Positions 1 to 9,687 of a stretch of 64,000 nucleotides of DNA are shown here, piece by piece; the stretch's first letter is position 1, and each line of letters opens with the position of its first letter. Below the pieces are notes generated by a model, which saw only the letters and a program-made list of their open reading frames with translations, was not told where the DNA came from and ran no database searches. A program made the position numbers and the translations under genes. Origin of the DNA: an uncultured Prevotellaceae bacterium (GTDB lineage Bacteria > Bacteroidota > Bacteroidia > Bacteroidales > Bacteroidaceae); contig OMWC01000012.1 in assembly GCA_900314655.1 (NCBI GenBank), forward strand, positions 30,025 to 94,024, written 5' to 3'.

Positions 1-62
1 CTAATTCTGCAACAGAAAACAGTAACTGAAAACAATATAACGCTAACTTAAAAGAATTAACA

Positions 63-3000
63 ATGATGAAGCAGGTAAAATCTAAATTGCCTCTGAGATT
101 GTGGGCTGTCCTATGTGGGCTCATGATCTCTGTCAGCGCCTTGGCACAGCAAATCACTGTCAATGGCCATGTAAAGGATGCTACCGGCGAGGCCGTCATT
201 GGAGCCACCGTGCAAGTCGTAGGACAAACGGGCGGAGCCATTACCGATTTCGACGGAAACTTCTCAATCAAAGCCAACCAGGGCGACCAGATTAAAATCA
301 CCTTCGTGGGCTATCAGGATGCTATCGTGGCTGCCGCTCCGAATGTGGTAGTGACGATGCAGGACGATGCCCAGACGTTGAACGACGTGGTGGTCATCGG
401 TTACGGACGCGCCAAGAAGAACGACCTGACGGGTTCCGTCACGGCTATCAAGCCTGATGAGATGAGCCACGGTTTGCAGACCAGTGCTGACGACATGCTT
501 GCCGGTAAGGTGGCAGGTCTTAACATCATCAGTGAGGGTGGTGCTCCTGGCGCAGGTTCAAAAATCCGTATCCGCGGCGGTTCGTCACTTTCAGCATCCA
601 ACGACCCACTGTATGTGGTTGACGGGCTGCAACTTGACCCTGCCGGTATCTCTGGTATGAACCCATTGGCATCTATCAACCCGAACGATATCGAGTCGTT
701 CACCGTATTGAAGGATGCATCGGCTACAGCCATCTACGGTTCTCGTGCCTCAAACGGTGTGATTATCATCACCACCAAGAAAGGAAGAGCCGGACAGAAG
801 GCCAAGGTGTCGTACAATGGAAACGTCTCTGTCTCTGTCAAGAAAAAGACCCTCGATGTGTTCGACGGCCCTGGTTTCCAGAAATTCGTTGCCGAAACCT
901 TCGGAGAGGACAGCCCCGAGTATGCTTTGTTGGGTTACTATGAGAACGGAGAACAGAAGTTTGCCAACACCAACTGGCAAGATGAAATCTATCGTCCAGC
1001 CATCTCTACAGACCACAACATCACGGTCACAGGTGGTACGGCTCACATGCCTTATCGCGTGTCAGGCGGCTTTACCAGTCAAGACGGTATTGTAAAGTCA
1101 ACCTATTTCCGCCGCTACACCGGCAGTTTCAACCTTGCACCCGTTTTGTTGAAAGACCATCTGCGCCTGAACATTTCGGGTAAGGTGATGCATGGTCAAA
1201 GACGTTGGGACAACGGAGCCATTGGTGCAGCAGCCTATATGGACCCCACCAAGCCCATCCGTCTGAACCAAGACAAATTCAACAAGTATTTCGGTGGTTA
1301 TTTCCAGTGGGCAAAGACAGCTGGATTCCCCAACGACAATACGTGGGAATATGCTTTCGACAGCAATGCTACAGCTAACCCTGTTGCACTCGCTGAAAAC
1401 AATGGCACCAAGTCGAAAGCCACCACGCTGCAAGGTGACATTTCTGTCGATTACTCCATCCACGGCTTGGAAGACTTGCATGTCTTGGCTAACCTGGCAG
1501 GCAACCTCACAAATGCAAAGGAGGAAACCAGCAACAGTCCTTATACTACTTCCAGCTACTACTATGGTTGGGACGGATGGAAGAAGAACAAGAACTACAA
1601 CTATATCTTCAACATCTTCTTGCAGTACACCAAGGAACTGAAAGAAAACGTTCACAACCTGGATGTGCAGGTAGGTTATGAATGGCAGCGCTACCATGCA
1701 TGGAGCGACAACTGGGGCTATGGAATTATTCCGCAGACAGCATCTGTAGGTGCCGGCACCCGCTATAACGAACCTACCGGTATCACAGAATGGAAGACGG
1801 AGAACCGCCTGCGGTCTTGGATTGGCCGTTTGAACTACACTCTCTTGAACCGCTATCTATTCACGTTCACCATGCGTGCCGACGGATCTTCACGCTTCGC
1901 AAAAGGTCACGAGTGGGGCTACTTCCCTGCTGCCGCTTTCGCTTGGCGTGTAAAGGAAGAAGCCTTCCTGAAGGATGTCGATGCCGTGAGCGACTTGAAG
2001 TTCCGTTTGACTTATGGTAAGACTGGTCAGCAGAACCTTCCAGGAAAGCTTGGAGGTCAAGAAGTTGGTGATTTCTACTATATTCCAACCTTCACAGCCA
2101 ACTACGATCACGCTTACTATCCCCTCTTCGGCAACGGACAGACAGTTCGTCCAGGTGTCTATAATACAGACCTGACTTGGGAGAAGACAACCACCTATGA
2201 CGCCGGTTTCGACCTCTCGCTCTGGAACGACCGCGTGGCTCTGACCGCCGACTGGTACTATCGTAAGACCACCGACCTGATCAACAATATCTATGTTCCT
2301 GCAGGAGCTAATTTCGGTGCGCAGACAGTGGGTAACATTGGTGAACTCCACAACACGGGTGTTGAATTCATGGCTACCGTACGTCCCATCACTTCAAAAG
2401 ACCTGAACTGGGAAGTGACTTACAACTTCACCTATAACAAGAATAAGATTGACGACTTGGCTTCCGACCTCATCGAGCATGGCGGAATCGGTCTTTCGAA
2501 GAACGGTCAGGCTTACCAGACAGGTCACTCGTCAAGTGCATTCTACGTTTACCGTCAGGTTTACGATCAGAATGGAAACATTGTTCCTCATACTTTCGTT
2601 GACCGCAACGGTAACGGCACGCTCGACAGTGACGACCGCTACTTCTTCTATCATGCCGATCCCGATGTCACGATGGGTTTGGGTTCGAAAGTCACCTATA
2701 AGAACTGGGACTTCAGCTTCAATTCACGTGCCAACTTCGGCAACCACGTATTCAATGCCAACATCAACGGAACATACATCAGCGGACAGGGTTTGGGCTC
2801 AACGCTGAACTTCATGCACAACATTCCTACACTGGCACTGAAGTATGGCTTGAAAGACTCTTCCGAGGCACAGCCCGCATCAGACTGCTGGATTCAGAAC
2901 GCTTCGTTCTTCAAGCTTGACAACATCACTGTGGGTTACTCTTTCCAGAAACTCTTCGGTGCTAACATCACTGGCCGAGTCTATGCTACAGCACAGAATA

Positions 3001-3113
3001 TTTTCACCATCACCAACTACGAAGGTCTTGATCCGGAAATACAAAGCGGCATAGAGAGCAGCATCTATCCTCGCCCGTTCACCACCATTCTTGGTGTGAA
3101 TCTGAACTTCTAA
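63..3113 (+). CDS. SusC-like TonB-dependent outer-membrane receptor (PUL1)
   Basis: This is an outer-membrane beta-barrel that pairs with a SusD lipoprotein and imports oligosaccharides with TonB energy. A signal peptide covers about residues 1-29 (ends SALAQQ). It is followed by a carboxypeptidase-regulatory-like domain (about 30-100, GHVKDATGEAVIGATV), a plug domain (about 110-240, with LYVVDG and SATAIYGSRASNGVIIITTKKG), and the barrel. The protein ends in an aromatic residue (GVNLNF), as usual for barrel assembly. The length of 1016 aa is normal for the family. It is the first gene of an operon whose promoter lies in or before the first 62 bases. Two adjacent ATGs at 63 and 66 both fit. 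Downstream SusE/F-like proteins, GH13 and GH53 enzymes suggest starch-like glucan and/or pectic galactan as substrate, which is inference. Confidence 0.95.
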   Translation: MMKQVKSKLPLRLWAVLCGLMISVSALAQQITVNGHVKDATGEAVIGATVQVVGQTGGAITDFDGNFSIKANQGDQIKITFVGYQDAIVAAAPNVVVTMQDDAQTLNDVVVIGYGRAKKNDLTGSVTAIKPDEMSHGLQTSADDMLAGKVAGLNIISEGGAPGAGSKIRIRGGSSLSASNDPLYVVDGLQLDPAGISGMNPLASINPNDIESFTVLKDASATAIYGSRASNGVIIITTKKGRAGQKAKVSYNGNVSVSVKKKTLDVFDGPGFQKFVAETFGEDSPEYALLGYYENGEQKFANTNWQDEIYRPAISTDHNITVTGGTAHMPYRVSGGFTSQDGIVKSTYFRRYTGSFNLAPVLLKDHLRLNISGKVMHGQRRWDNGAIGAAAYMDPTKPIRLNQDKFNKYFGGYFQWAKTAGFPNDNTWEYAFDSNATANPVALAENNGTKSKATTLQGDISVDYSIHGLEDLHVLANLAGNLTNAKEETSNSPYTTSSYYYGWDGWKKNKNYNYIFNIFLQYTKELKENVHNLDVQVGYEWQRYHAWSDNWGYGIIPQTASVGAGTRYNEPTGITEWKTENRLRSWIGRLNYTLLNRYLFTFTMRADGSSRFAKGHEWGYFPAAAFAWRVKEEAFLKDVDAVSDLKFRLTYGKTGQQNLPGKLGGQEVGDFYYIPTFTANYDHAYYPLFGNGQTVRPGVYNTDLTWEKTTTYDAGFDLSLWNDRVALTADWYYRKTTDLINNIYVPAGANFGAQTVGNIGELHNTGVEFMATVRPITSKDLNWEVTYNFTYNKNKIDDLASDLIEHGGIGLSKNGQAYQTGHSSSAFYVYRQVYDQNGNIVPHTFVDRNGNGTLDSDDRYFFYHADPDVTMGLGSKVTYKNWDFSFNSRANFGNHVFNANINGTYISGQGLGSTLNFMHNIPTLALKYGLKDSSEAQPASDCWIQNASFFKLDNITVGYSFQKLFGANITGRVYATAQNIFTITNYEGLDPEIQSGIESSIYPRPFTTILGVNLNF

Positions 3114-3148
3114 TTCTACCTTGTATCAAAACAATAAAAGGAAAAATC

Positions 3149-4780
3149 ATGACTATTAAAGGTATTAAAAATATAATGGCTGCGGTTTTCTTGGGTGTTG
3201 CATCATTGTGCTTCACGGCATGTTCCGACGATGCCCCTATTATCGGTGGTTCCCTGCATCCTGATAACCCCAACCCGCAGCAAAGCACAGAAGCTGATTA
3301 TGACGGCATTCTGAATAAGATCTACGGTAATCTAGCCCTGACAGGTCTTACCGGTCCTCACGGAAACAGCGACCTTCCCAGCGACATCGACGAAGGTATG
3401 TCAGTGTTCATGCGTGTCGTTTGGTATGCCAACGAGTTGCCTTCCGACGAGGCGCTTTGCGCTTGGCTTAGCGACGCCGGTGTTCCTGAGTTCAACCGTG
3501 GCACCTGGGGTGACAACCATGCACTGCTCCGCGGACTCTACTACCGTTGCATGTTCGGAATCACGCTTTGTAACTATTTCCTTGACAGTGCACCAGAATC
3601 AATTGATGAATACAGCCTGAAAGTGGCAGAGGTTCGTTTCATGCGTGCACTTTACTACTATTATCTGATGGATATGTTCGGCAATCCTCCGTTTATCACG
3701 CATGTATCTGCCGAAGCTCCAGTGCAGGCTACACGCCAAGAAGTGTTTGATTTCGTAGAAAGCGAGTTGAAAGACATTATTGGTGAGGGCGAAGGAACCA
3801 ACCGTCTTGCTTCTGCCAAGGGTGTGAAGTATGGCCGTGCCGACGTGGTGGCTGGCTATATGCTGCTGATGCGCATGTATCTGAATGCTGAGGTTTATAC
3901 GGGTAAAGCCCGTTGGGAGGATGCTCGCAACTATGCTGAGAAGGCTATCAACTCCGGTTATTCGCTGAGTACTGTCGGCAAGAACGGATATACTGGCTAT
4001 CAGCTGCTGTTCATGGGCGACAACGACTCTAATGGCGCACAGAATGAGATCGTATTCCCTGTCCTATTTGATGGAGAACAAACGCAGAGTTGGGGTGGTG
4101 TATTCCTTTGTGCAGGTACTGTAAACGCCGACGATATTGTAGCCTATCCTACTGGTATGACCAGCAACTGGGGTGGTATCCGCGCCAAGAAATACTTCGT
4201 ACAGAAGTGGTTCCCCAAGGGCGATGCGCCCAGCGGTACTCCTGCCGACTTGAAAGAGGCTGCCGGTGATGACCGTTGTCTGTTAATGACCCAAGGCCAC
4301 GAACTCGAAATCCAGAATGAAGACAAGTTCGAAGAAGGCTACGGCTATGTGAAGTTCCTTAACACACACGCCGATGGTACAGAGACTCACAATGCCGAGC
4401 ACACCGACTACGACTTCCCGCTCTTCCGTTTGGCTGAAGCCTACCTCACCTATGCAGAAGCTGATGCCCGTCTGAATGGAGGGCAGGTGAGTGACAAGGG
4501 ACTCGGTTATATCAAGGATTTGCGTAACCGCGCACATGCCAACAGCAATATCAGCGTATTCTCACTCTCTGATATCGAAGACGAGTGGAGCCGTGAGTTC
4601 GGCTTCGAAGGCCGCCGTCGTATCGATATGATTCGTTTTGGCAACTTTACGGGGGCACGCCGTATCTGGATTGGCGGAACAGCTGCCGGTGGTACGATGT
4701 CTGACTACCGTTCTATCTTCCCATTGCCATCGAGCGATCTGGTTGCCAACAAGAACTTAAAGCAGAATCCTAACTATTAA
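3149..4780 (+). CDS. SusD/RagB-like glycan-binding lipoprotein (PUL1)
   Basis: This is the surface lid lipoprotein that partners the preceding SusC. The lipobox ends at FTAC with Cys near residue 25. It is followed by the acidic CSDD stretch, which is compatible with surface export of Bacteroidetes lipoproteins. The SusD fold is recognisable from the helical TPR region (VRFMRALYYYYLMDMFGNPPF, about residues 160-180) and the C-terminal signature EFGFEGRRRIDMIRFG (about 490-505). The length of 543 aa is typical. It starts 36 bp after susC and is co-directional, so the two are almost certainly co-transcribed. Confidence 0.93.
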   Translation: MTIKGIKNIMAAVFLGVASLCFTACSDDAPIIGGSLHPDNPNPQQSTEADYDGILNKIYGNLALTGLTGPHGNSDLPSDIDEGMSVFMRVVWYANELPSDEALCAWLSDAGVPEFNRGTWGDNHALLRGLYYRCMFGITLCNYFLDSAPESIDEYSLKVAEVRFMRALYYYYLMDMFGNPPFITHVSAEAPVQATRQEVFDFVESELKDIIGEGEGTNRLASAKGVKYGRADVVAGYMLLMRMYLNAEVYTGKARWEDARNYAEKAINSGYSLSTVGKNGYTGYQLLFMGDNDSNGAQNEIVFPVLFDGEQTQSWGGVFLCAGTVNADDIVAYPTGMTSNWGGIRAKKYFVQKWFPKGDAPSGTPADLKEAAGDDRCLLMTQGHELEIQNEDKFEEGYGYVKFLNTHADGTETHNAEHTDYDFPLFRLAEAYLTYAEADARLNGGQVSDKGLGYIKDLRNRAHANSNISVFSLSDIEDEWSREFGFEGRRRIDMIRFGNFTGARRIWIGGTAAGGTMSDYRSIFPLPSSDLVANKNLKQNPNY

Positions 4781-4795
4781 GAATCTACAGAGCGA

Positions 4796-4825
4796 ATGCC
4801 GGCGGCGCTCAAAGCCGCCAGGCAT
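4796..4825 (+). other. GC-rich hairpin between SusD and SusE genes
   Basis: The arms ATGCC-GGCGGC and GCCGCC-A-GGCAT pair around a 7-nt loop, with one bulged A. No U-run follows, so this is not a typical intrinsic terminator. Its place between the transporter pair and the binding-protein genes suggests mRNA processing or stability control, which is inference. Confidence 0.55.
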
Positions 4826-4861
4826 CTTCTAAAAGAAAGCAAGAAGCAATTTTAAACTTAA

Positions 4862-6043
4862 TTGAAAATGAAAAGAATAAATATATTTGCATCCATGCTC
4901 TTGGCATTAGTAGCATTCTCTGCCTGCTCTACCGATCGCGATGACAATCCTGTCCTGCAGATTCCTACCGACGGCAGTTTCATGCTCTATGCCCCTGGCA
5001 TTACGGCCAATACCATTGATTTGGACAATAGTCAGAGCCTTACTTTCAAGGTTGACCAGCCCAACTATGGTTACACCGCTCATATCACCTACATGATGGA
5101 ATTCGCTGCATCTGAGAATGGAAGCAACTGGTCTTCCTGGCAATCGACAGATACCAGCAATGAAAATCCCTTGAGCATCACCGTTCCCACCAGCGAGATT
5201 GCCGGTGCCATAACCAATGGATTGGTAGAACTTGGCCGCGAAGAGGCCCAATTCCCGCTGACTGCGAAAGTGAAAGCCCGCGTACGCGCCTTCCTTAATG
5301 GTATGGAAGAAACCACACCGGTCTATTCACAGGAAGTACAGTTCAATGCCACCACTTCTTACGTGCTGCCTCCAGTTCCTGCGTTGTTGTTCTATATGGT
5401 TGGCGCTCTGCCTGGTTGGTCTGCTGAGGGTGCACTAACTGCTCTCCTATATCCAGAAGGTGGTGATGTATATACCTACACTTCTAAGTTCGTTGACGGA
5501 GATAATCCAGCCAACCTGAAGATTTGGGCACAAGAAGATCTGGGAATTTGGGCAAATGCATATTGTGTTGAAAAAGACAAGGATGGTACACAGGATGAAA
5601 CCGGAGCCATTATCCAGGCAGATGCCGGTGCCATTAAAGCTCCGACGGCTGAATACTACACCTTCACGTTCGACAAGCACCACATGAGTTACTCGTGGAC
5701 AAAACTTGAAGAACAGAATCCTGTTGAATATGAGGCTATGTTCGTCGTTGGTGGTTTCAACGGTTGGCCTGGTGACGGCGGCGTAGCGATGACTCAGGTA
5801 ACTCCTCACAACTGGTATGTTGAGACCACTATCGGTGAAGACACCCAATTGAAGTTCCGTGCTAACTATAGTTGGGACGTAAACTGGGGCTATGGCTCTG
5901 AAGACGGAGAATGGACTGTAACTGCCGACGACTTCGGTAAAGTTGGAGTTGGTGGAGCAAAGAACATTGCCGTAAACAAGGGTACTTATCGTTTCTATAT
6001 CAACGATATCACTGGCAAAATGCTGATCACACCAGTAGAATAA
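4862..6043 (+). CDS. SusE-like starch/glycan-binding lipoprotein (PUL1)
   Basis: This is a probable surface glycan-binding lipoprotein of the SusE type. The lipobox is AFSAC (Cys about 21). It is followed by an N-terminal Ig-like SusE domain (about 35-170) and two carbohydrate-binding-like beta-sandwiches, which begin near YMVGALPGW (about 180) and MFVVGGFNGWPGDGG (about 290). The xVGxxNGW pattern is the recurrent motif of SusE/SusF domains. Length is 393 aa. An 81-bp gap with a hairpin separates it from susD. The exact ligand cannot be read from sequence. The presence of a GH13 amylase downstream favours alpha-glucan. Confidence 0.85.
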   Translation: MKMKRINIFASMLLALVAFSACSTDRDDNPVLQIPTDGSFMLYAPGITANTIDLDNSQSLTFKVDQPNYGYTAHITYMMEFAASENGSNWSSWQSTDTSNENPLSITVPTSEIAGAITNGLVELGREEAQFPLTAKVKARVRAFLNGMEETTPVYSQEVQFNATTSYVLPPVPALLFYMVGALPGWSAEGALTALLYPEGGDVYTYTSKFVDGDNPANLKIWAQEDLGIWANAYCVEKDKDGTQDETGAIIQADAGAIKAPTAEYYTFTFDKHHMSYSWTKLEEQNPVEYEAMFVVGGFNGWPGDGGVAMTQVTPHNWYVETTIGEDTQLKFRANYSWDVNWGYGSEDGEWTVTADDFGKVGVGGAKNIAVNKGTYRFYINDITGKMLITPVE

Positions 6044-6076
6044 TTAGATTCATTAACGCGATAAAAGAACAGAACA

Positions 6077-7519
6077 ATGAAAAAGTTATCATTATATTTG
6101 ATGCTCGCATTTGCGGGTTTGTTCATGACCGCTTGCGGTCCTGAGGATAACGAATTCGCAGGTCTGAAGACAGCAGAGGCCGAAGGCGCTGTAGTTGTGC
6201 CAGGATTCACTGCCGGTCAGATTGCTCTTATCGATCTCAACACCGTTGAAGTAAGCGACGAACTAGATGTGCAGGCATTTACCGTTCCAACCACAGCTCT
6301 TCCTGAGGGAGTAGAGCTTGCAAAGGCCGAGGTTGTATTCGAAGATGGTACTGTGCTTCCTGCCACTGTCGATGGTAAGGTATCGGGTAATGCCCTCTCA
6401 CAATATGTCGCTTCTCTCTATGGCCTGCGCCCCGAAGCCCGTTCGGTGACAGGTAATGTCTACCTCTATGCCGTTCAAAACGGAGCAGCTGTAAAAATCG
6501 ATGCCGGCGAGGTTACTTTCAAGGTGGTGCCCAAGGCTCCCGTGATTGCTGCTGCATACTATCTCACGGGTACTATGAACGGATGGGACAACAACAATAC
6601 CGACTTCATGCTCTCCAACGGAGGTGACGATCCTTATGCCAACCCCACCTTCACTTGCACGCTCAAGATGGAAGATCTGGGTAATCCCACTTCTATCGAG
6701 TTCAAGGCAACTCCCGACAATGGTTTGGGTGGTGACTGGAGTGGCTGTCTGGCTGCAGGCGATGAAGAAGGCAAGTTCAACTACAACAATATTGGCGGCA
6801 ACTTCAAGATTGAAGGTATCAAAGCCAACACGAAGTATATTCGCCTGATTTTCAACATGCTCGACCAGACTTGGGCTTACGAGGAAATTGCCTTTGCCCC
6901 ATACATCTATGAGGCTGGTTGCAACAACAATTGGGGTGGTGACTACCAGCAGCCTCTCTACTGTGCAGACGGTGAAGGAACATATACCGGTTTCTTCTAT
7001 GCGCAGGAAGACAGTTGGACTGGAGGCAAGGGTGCCTTTAAGTTCCGCGGTGCTGCCGACAATTGGGACAATGGCAACTATGGTACGGGCTCACTCAATG
7101 CCGACGGTTTGACCGGTACGCTGATAGACGACGGTGGCTCTGGCAATGTCATGCCCGAACCTGGGTTCTATCGTGCCGACGTCAATCTTGCCAGCATGAC
7201 CTTCAAACTGACTCCTATCCACAGTGTCTTCGTGGTAGGCAGCGCTGTCAACAACGACTGGGACAAGGGTGTTGAGATGACCTTCAATAAGGCCGAACGT
7301 TGTTGGGAGTGCGATGCCACCTTCACCGAAGCCGGTGTCATCAAGTTCAAGGGTAATGGCACTTGGGACAACGAGGACGGCAACTGGGGCGGATCGTTAG
7401 ACAATATTATCAACGGCTCTAACGATAATATTCCTGTCAGCCTCTCGGGGAAGGTACACATCAAGTTCTTCCCGCTTTGCGACACCAAGTCGTATGCAGT
7501 CATTACTCCTGCGAATTAA
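6077..7519 (+). CDS. SusF-like multi-domain glycan-binding lipoprotein (PUL1)
   Basis: This is a surface glycan-binding lipoprotein. The lipobox is FMTAC (Cys about 20). An N-terminal beta domain (about 30-155) is followed by three tandem SusF-type modules. They begin near YYLTGTMNGWDNNN (about 162), YIYEAGCNNNWGG (about 276) and VFVVGSAVNNDWDKG (about 384), and each carries the Gly-rich NxW motif seen in starch-binding SusE/F domains. Length is 480 aa. The gene is 33 bp after the SusE-like gene and is followed by an intrinsic terminator, so susC-D-E-F forms one transcription unit. Confidence 0.85.
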   Translation: MKKLSLYLMLAFAGLFMTACGPEDNEFAGLKTAEAEGAVVVPGFTAGQIALIDLNTVEVSDELDVQAFTVPTTALPEGVELAKAEVVFEDGTVLPATVDGKVSGNALSQYVASLYGLRPEARSVTGNVYLYAVQNGAAVKIDAGEVTFKVVPKAPVIAAAYYLTGTMNGWDNNNTDFMLSNGGDDPYANPTFTCTLKMEDLGNPTSIEFKATPDNGLGGDWSGCLAAGDEEGKFNYNNIGGNFKIEGIKANTKYIRLIFNMLDQTWAYEEIAFAPYIYEAGCNNNWGGDYQQPLYCADGEGTYTGFFYAQEDSWTGGKGAFKFRGAADNWDNGNYGTGSLNADGLTGTLIDDGGSGNVMPEPGFYRADVNLASMTFKLTPIHSVFVVGSAVNNDWDKGVEMTFNKAERCWECDATFTEAGVIKFKGNGTWDNEDGNWGGSLDNIINGSNDNIPVSLSGKVHIKFFPLCDTKSYAVITPAN

Positions 7520-7539
7520 CCTTTTAATTCTATATCACT

Positions 7540-7573
7540 CAGGCGGACATCCTTAGGGTGCCCGCCTGTTTTT
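7540..7573 (+). terminator. Intrinsic terminator after SusF-like gene
   Basis: The hairpin has arms CAGGCGG and CCGCCTG plus inner pairs CATCC and GGGTG, a TTA loop, and then TTTTT. It lies 21 bp after the stop codon and separates susCDEF from the amylase transcript. Confidence 0.85.
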
Positions 7574-7583
7574 ATGCAACGGA

Positions 7584-7597
7584 TGCAATCGTTTGCA
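7584..7597. promoter_or_regulatory. LacI-family-like operator upstream of amylase gene
   Basis: The 14-bp site TGCAATCGTTTGCA is a near-perfect palindrome centred on CG. It fits the pattern TGNAANCGNTNNCA used by LacI/GalR-family regulators such as CcpA. It lies about 56 bp upstream of the putative -7 box of the GH13 gene. No LacI-family gene is in the window, so the binding protein is unknown. Confidence 0.45.
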
Positions 7598-7652
7598 CAC
7601 GCCAAGTAGCGAAAAGTAAGCAGGTTAGGAAACAATGAAAACAAATATTTAA

Positions 7653-7660
7653 TATATTTG
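7653..7660 (+). promoter_or_regulatory. Bacteroidetes -7 box (TATATTTG) for the GH13 gene
   Basis: TATATTTG matches the Bacteroidetes -7 consensus TAnnTTTG and lies 29 bp before the start codon. No convincing TTTG -33 element is seen. Confidence 0.55.
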
Positions 7661-7689
7661 CACAGAAAATCCCATAAACTTTTACAGCA

Positions 7690-9687
7690 ATGAAGAAAAT
7701 ACTGATACTCCTACTTGCTTTGCTCCTTTGCATGAGCACTTCACAGGAAACCATGGCTGCCGAAGGATGGCCTGCCAACTATGGTGGCGTCATGCTTCAA
7801 GGATTCTATTGGGATTCCTTCACCGACACTCATTGGAGCACGCTTGAGGCACAAGCCAACGAACTTTCTTCAGCCTTCTCGCTCATCTGGGTTCCGCAGA
7901 GTGCAAAAGCAGCCAGCAATCCTTCCATGGGTTACAACCCACTCTACTTCTACAACCAGAATTCCTCTTTCGGCAATGAAGCAGAGCTAAAATCGATGAT
8001 AAACACTTTCAAGGACAAGGGTTTGCTGACAATTGCAGACATTGTGGTAAACCACCGCGGAAATGTCTCCAATTGGGTGGATTTCCCTACAGAGACCAAC
8101 CCTTATGACGGTAAGACCTATCAGATGAATTCTACAGACATCGTTGCTAATGATGATGGCGGTGCTACTAAGAACTGGGCCAAGGATAATGGCTACCAAT
8201 TGAGCAGCAATAATGATACAGGCGAAGATTTTCCCGGATTGCGCGATCTCGACCACAAAAGTGAGAACGTGCGCAACAACGTAAAAGCATACCTAATATA
8301 CCTACTTAACTATCTAGGTTATACCGGATTCCGTTACGATGTCGCTAAAGGTTTCTCCGCCTCCTATTTTGGTGAATATAATCAGGCTGCAGCACCGCAG
8401 TTTTCTGTAGGTGAATACTGGGACGGCAATGCCTCTGCCGTGAAGACATGGATCAACGGCACCAAAGTAGACAACACCATTCAGAGTGCAGCCTTTGACT
8501 TCCCCTTCCGGTATACTGTTCGCGATGCCATCAATAATAACGACTGGACAAAACTTGGTGGAACCAGTGTTATGTCTGACACTAATTACCGCCGCTATTC
8601 CGTTACCTTTGTAGAGAATCATGACACCGAGCGACGTGCCAATGCTGCACAAGACCCTATCACACGTGATACTCTCGCTGCCAATGCCTTCCTCCTCGGT
8701 ATGCCAGGCACACCTTGTGTTTTCTTGAAGCATTGGCAGGCCTACAAACCTGAGATTGCTGCAATGATAGCCGCTCGGAAAGCTGCTGGCATCACAAATA
8801 CTAGCACCTATTCAAACATGGCAAGAAGCAAAGGCTATTATGCCAACCTAGTCAACAGTAAACTCCTCGTAGCCGTTGGTAACAACGTCCAAGATTATAA
8901 GCCTAACGACAACTACATCGAGATTCTTTCTGGCTATCACTACCGCTATTTCTTGCACAAGAACGCCGAAACAGCTTGGGTGGACAAAGCCTCTGGAGAG
9001 TATAATCTTCCTCTTAGCGTAAAACTCTCTGCTATCTCAGCTGATGCTAATGCTCAGCTCGTCTATACCCTAGACGGCAGCGAACCTACTGCTTATAGCA
9101 CGAAAGTGGCCTCTGGTACCTCCATTGACATTACCGGCGCCTGCACACTTAAGGTTGGTCTCCTTATTGGCAGCACTGTTTCTAGCATTATAACGCGCGA
9201 ATACACAATTAATTCTTTCCAACCTTACGACATCACCATTTATGTCAACACTGACAAGGTAGGATGGAGCAACGTCAACTTCTGGACATGGGGAGGCGAC
9301 GGCACTCATGCTCCAACCAATTCCAATTGGCCTGGCGACAAAGTGTCCAGTACCACCACAATCAATGGTAAGCAGTGGTATGCAAAGACCTACACCATCA
9401 ACAGCGCCAGTGATTGCGTCAACTTCGTCTTCAGTACGGGTACTGGCAGTCCACAGACTATTGACATCAACGATATCAACGAGACAACATACTTTGAGAT
9501 ATCTACAGATACAGAAGGTGGTAAGAACAAAGTCAACGATGTCACTTCCACAACGGACATTGAACAAATAATGGAATCTCAAAATCCACTACCCGACAAC
9601 CGCTACTACAACCTGAACGGCCAGCAGGTGGTGCCCAACCGCCCGGGTATCTATATCCATAATGGCAAACGATACATCAAGAGATGA
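7690..9687 (+). CDS. GH13 alpha-amylase with CBM26-like domain and secretion tail
   Basis: This is a secreted endo-acting alpha-amylase that cleaves alpha-1,4-glucan. A signal peptide covers about residues 1-24. The GH13 barrel (about 33-420) has region I DIVVNH (117-122), region II GFRYDVAKG (nucleophile D217), region III VGEYWDG (acid/base E242) and region IV FVENHDTE (transition-state stabiliser D312). A beta domain with the YTLDGSEP motif (about 455-500), resembling chitobiase C-terminal domains, follows. Next comes a CBM26-like starch-binding domain (about 515-610, WSNVNFWTWGGDG and NWPGDK). The last 25 residues (YYNLNGQQ, GIYIHNGKRYIKR) resemble short type IX sorting tails of Prevotella. 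The stop overlaps the start of the GH53 gene by 4 bp, so the two are translationally coupled. Confidence 0.93.
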   Translation: MKKILILLLALLLCMSTSQETMAAEGWPANYGGVMLQGFYWDSFTDTHWSTLEAQANELSSAFSLIWVPQSAKAASNPSMGYNPLYFYNQNSSFGNEAELKSMINTFKDKGLLTIADIVVNHRGNVSNWVDFPTETNPYDGKTYQMNSTDIVANDDGGATKNWAKDNGYQLSSNNDTGEDFPGLRDLDHKSENVRNNVKAYLIYLLNYLGYTGFRYDVAKGFSASYFGEYNQAAAPQFSVGEYWDGNASAVKTWINGTKVDNTIQSAAFDFPFRYTVRDAINNNDWTKLGGTSVMSDTNYRRYSVTFVENHDTERRANAAQDPITRDTLAANAFLLGMPGTPCVFLKHWQAYKPEIAAMIAARKAAGITNTSTYSNMARSKGYYANLVNSKLLVAVGNNVQDYKPNDNYIEILSGYHYRYFLHKNAETAWVDKASGEYNLPLSVKLSAISADANAQLVYTLDGSEPTAYSTKVASGTSIDITGACTLKVGLLIGSTVSSIITREYTINSFQPYDITIYVNTDKVGWSNVNFWTWGGDGTHAPTNSNWPGDKVSSTTTINGKQWYAKTYTINSASDCVNFVFSTGTGSPQTIDINDINETTYFEISTDTEGGKNKVNDVTSTTDIEQIMESQNPLPDNRYYNLNGQQVVPNRPGIYIHNGKRYIKR

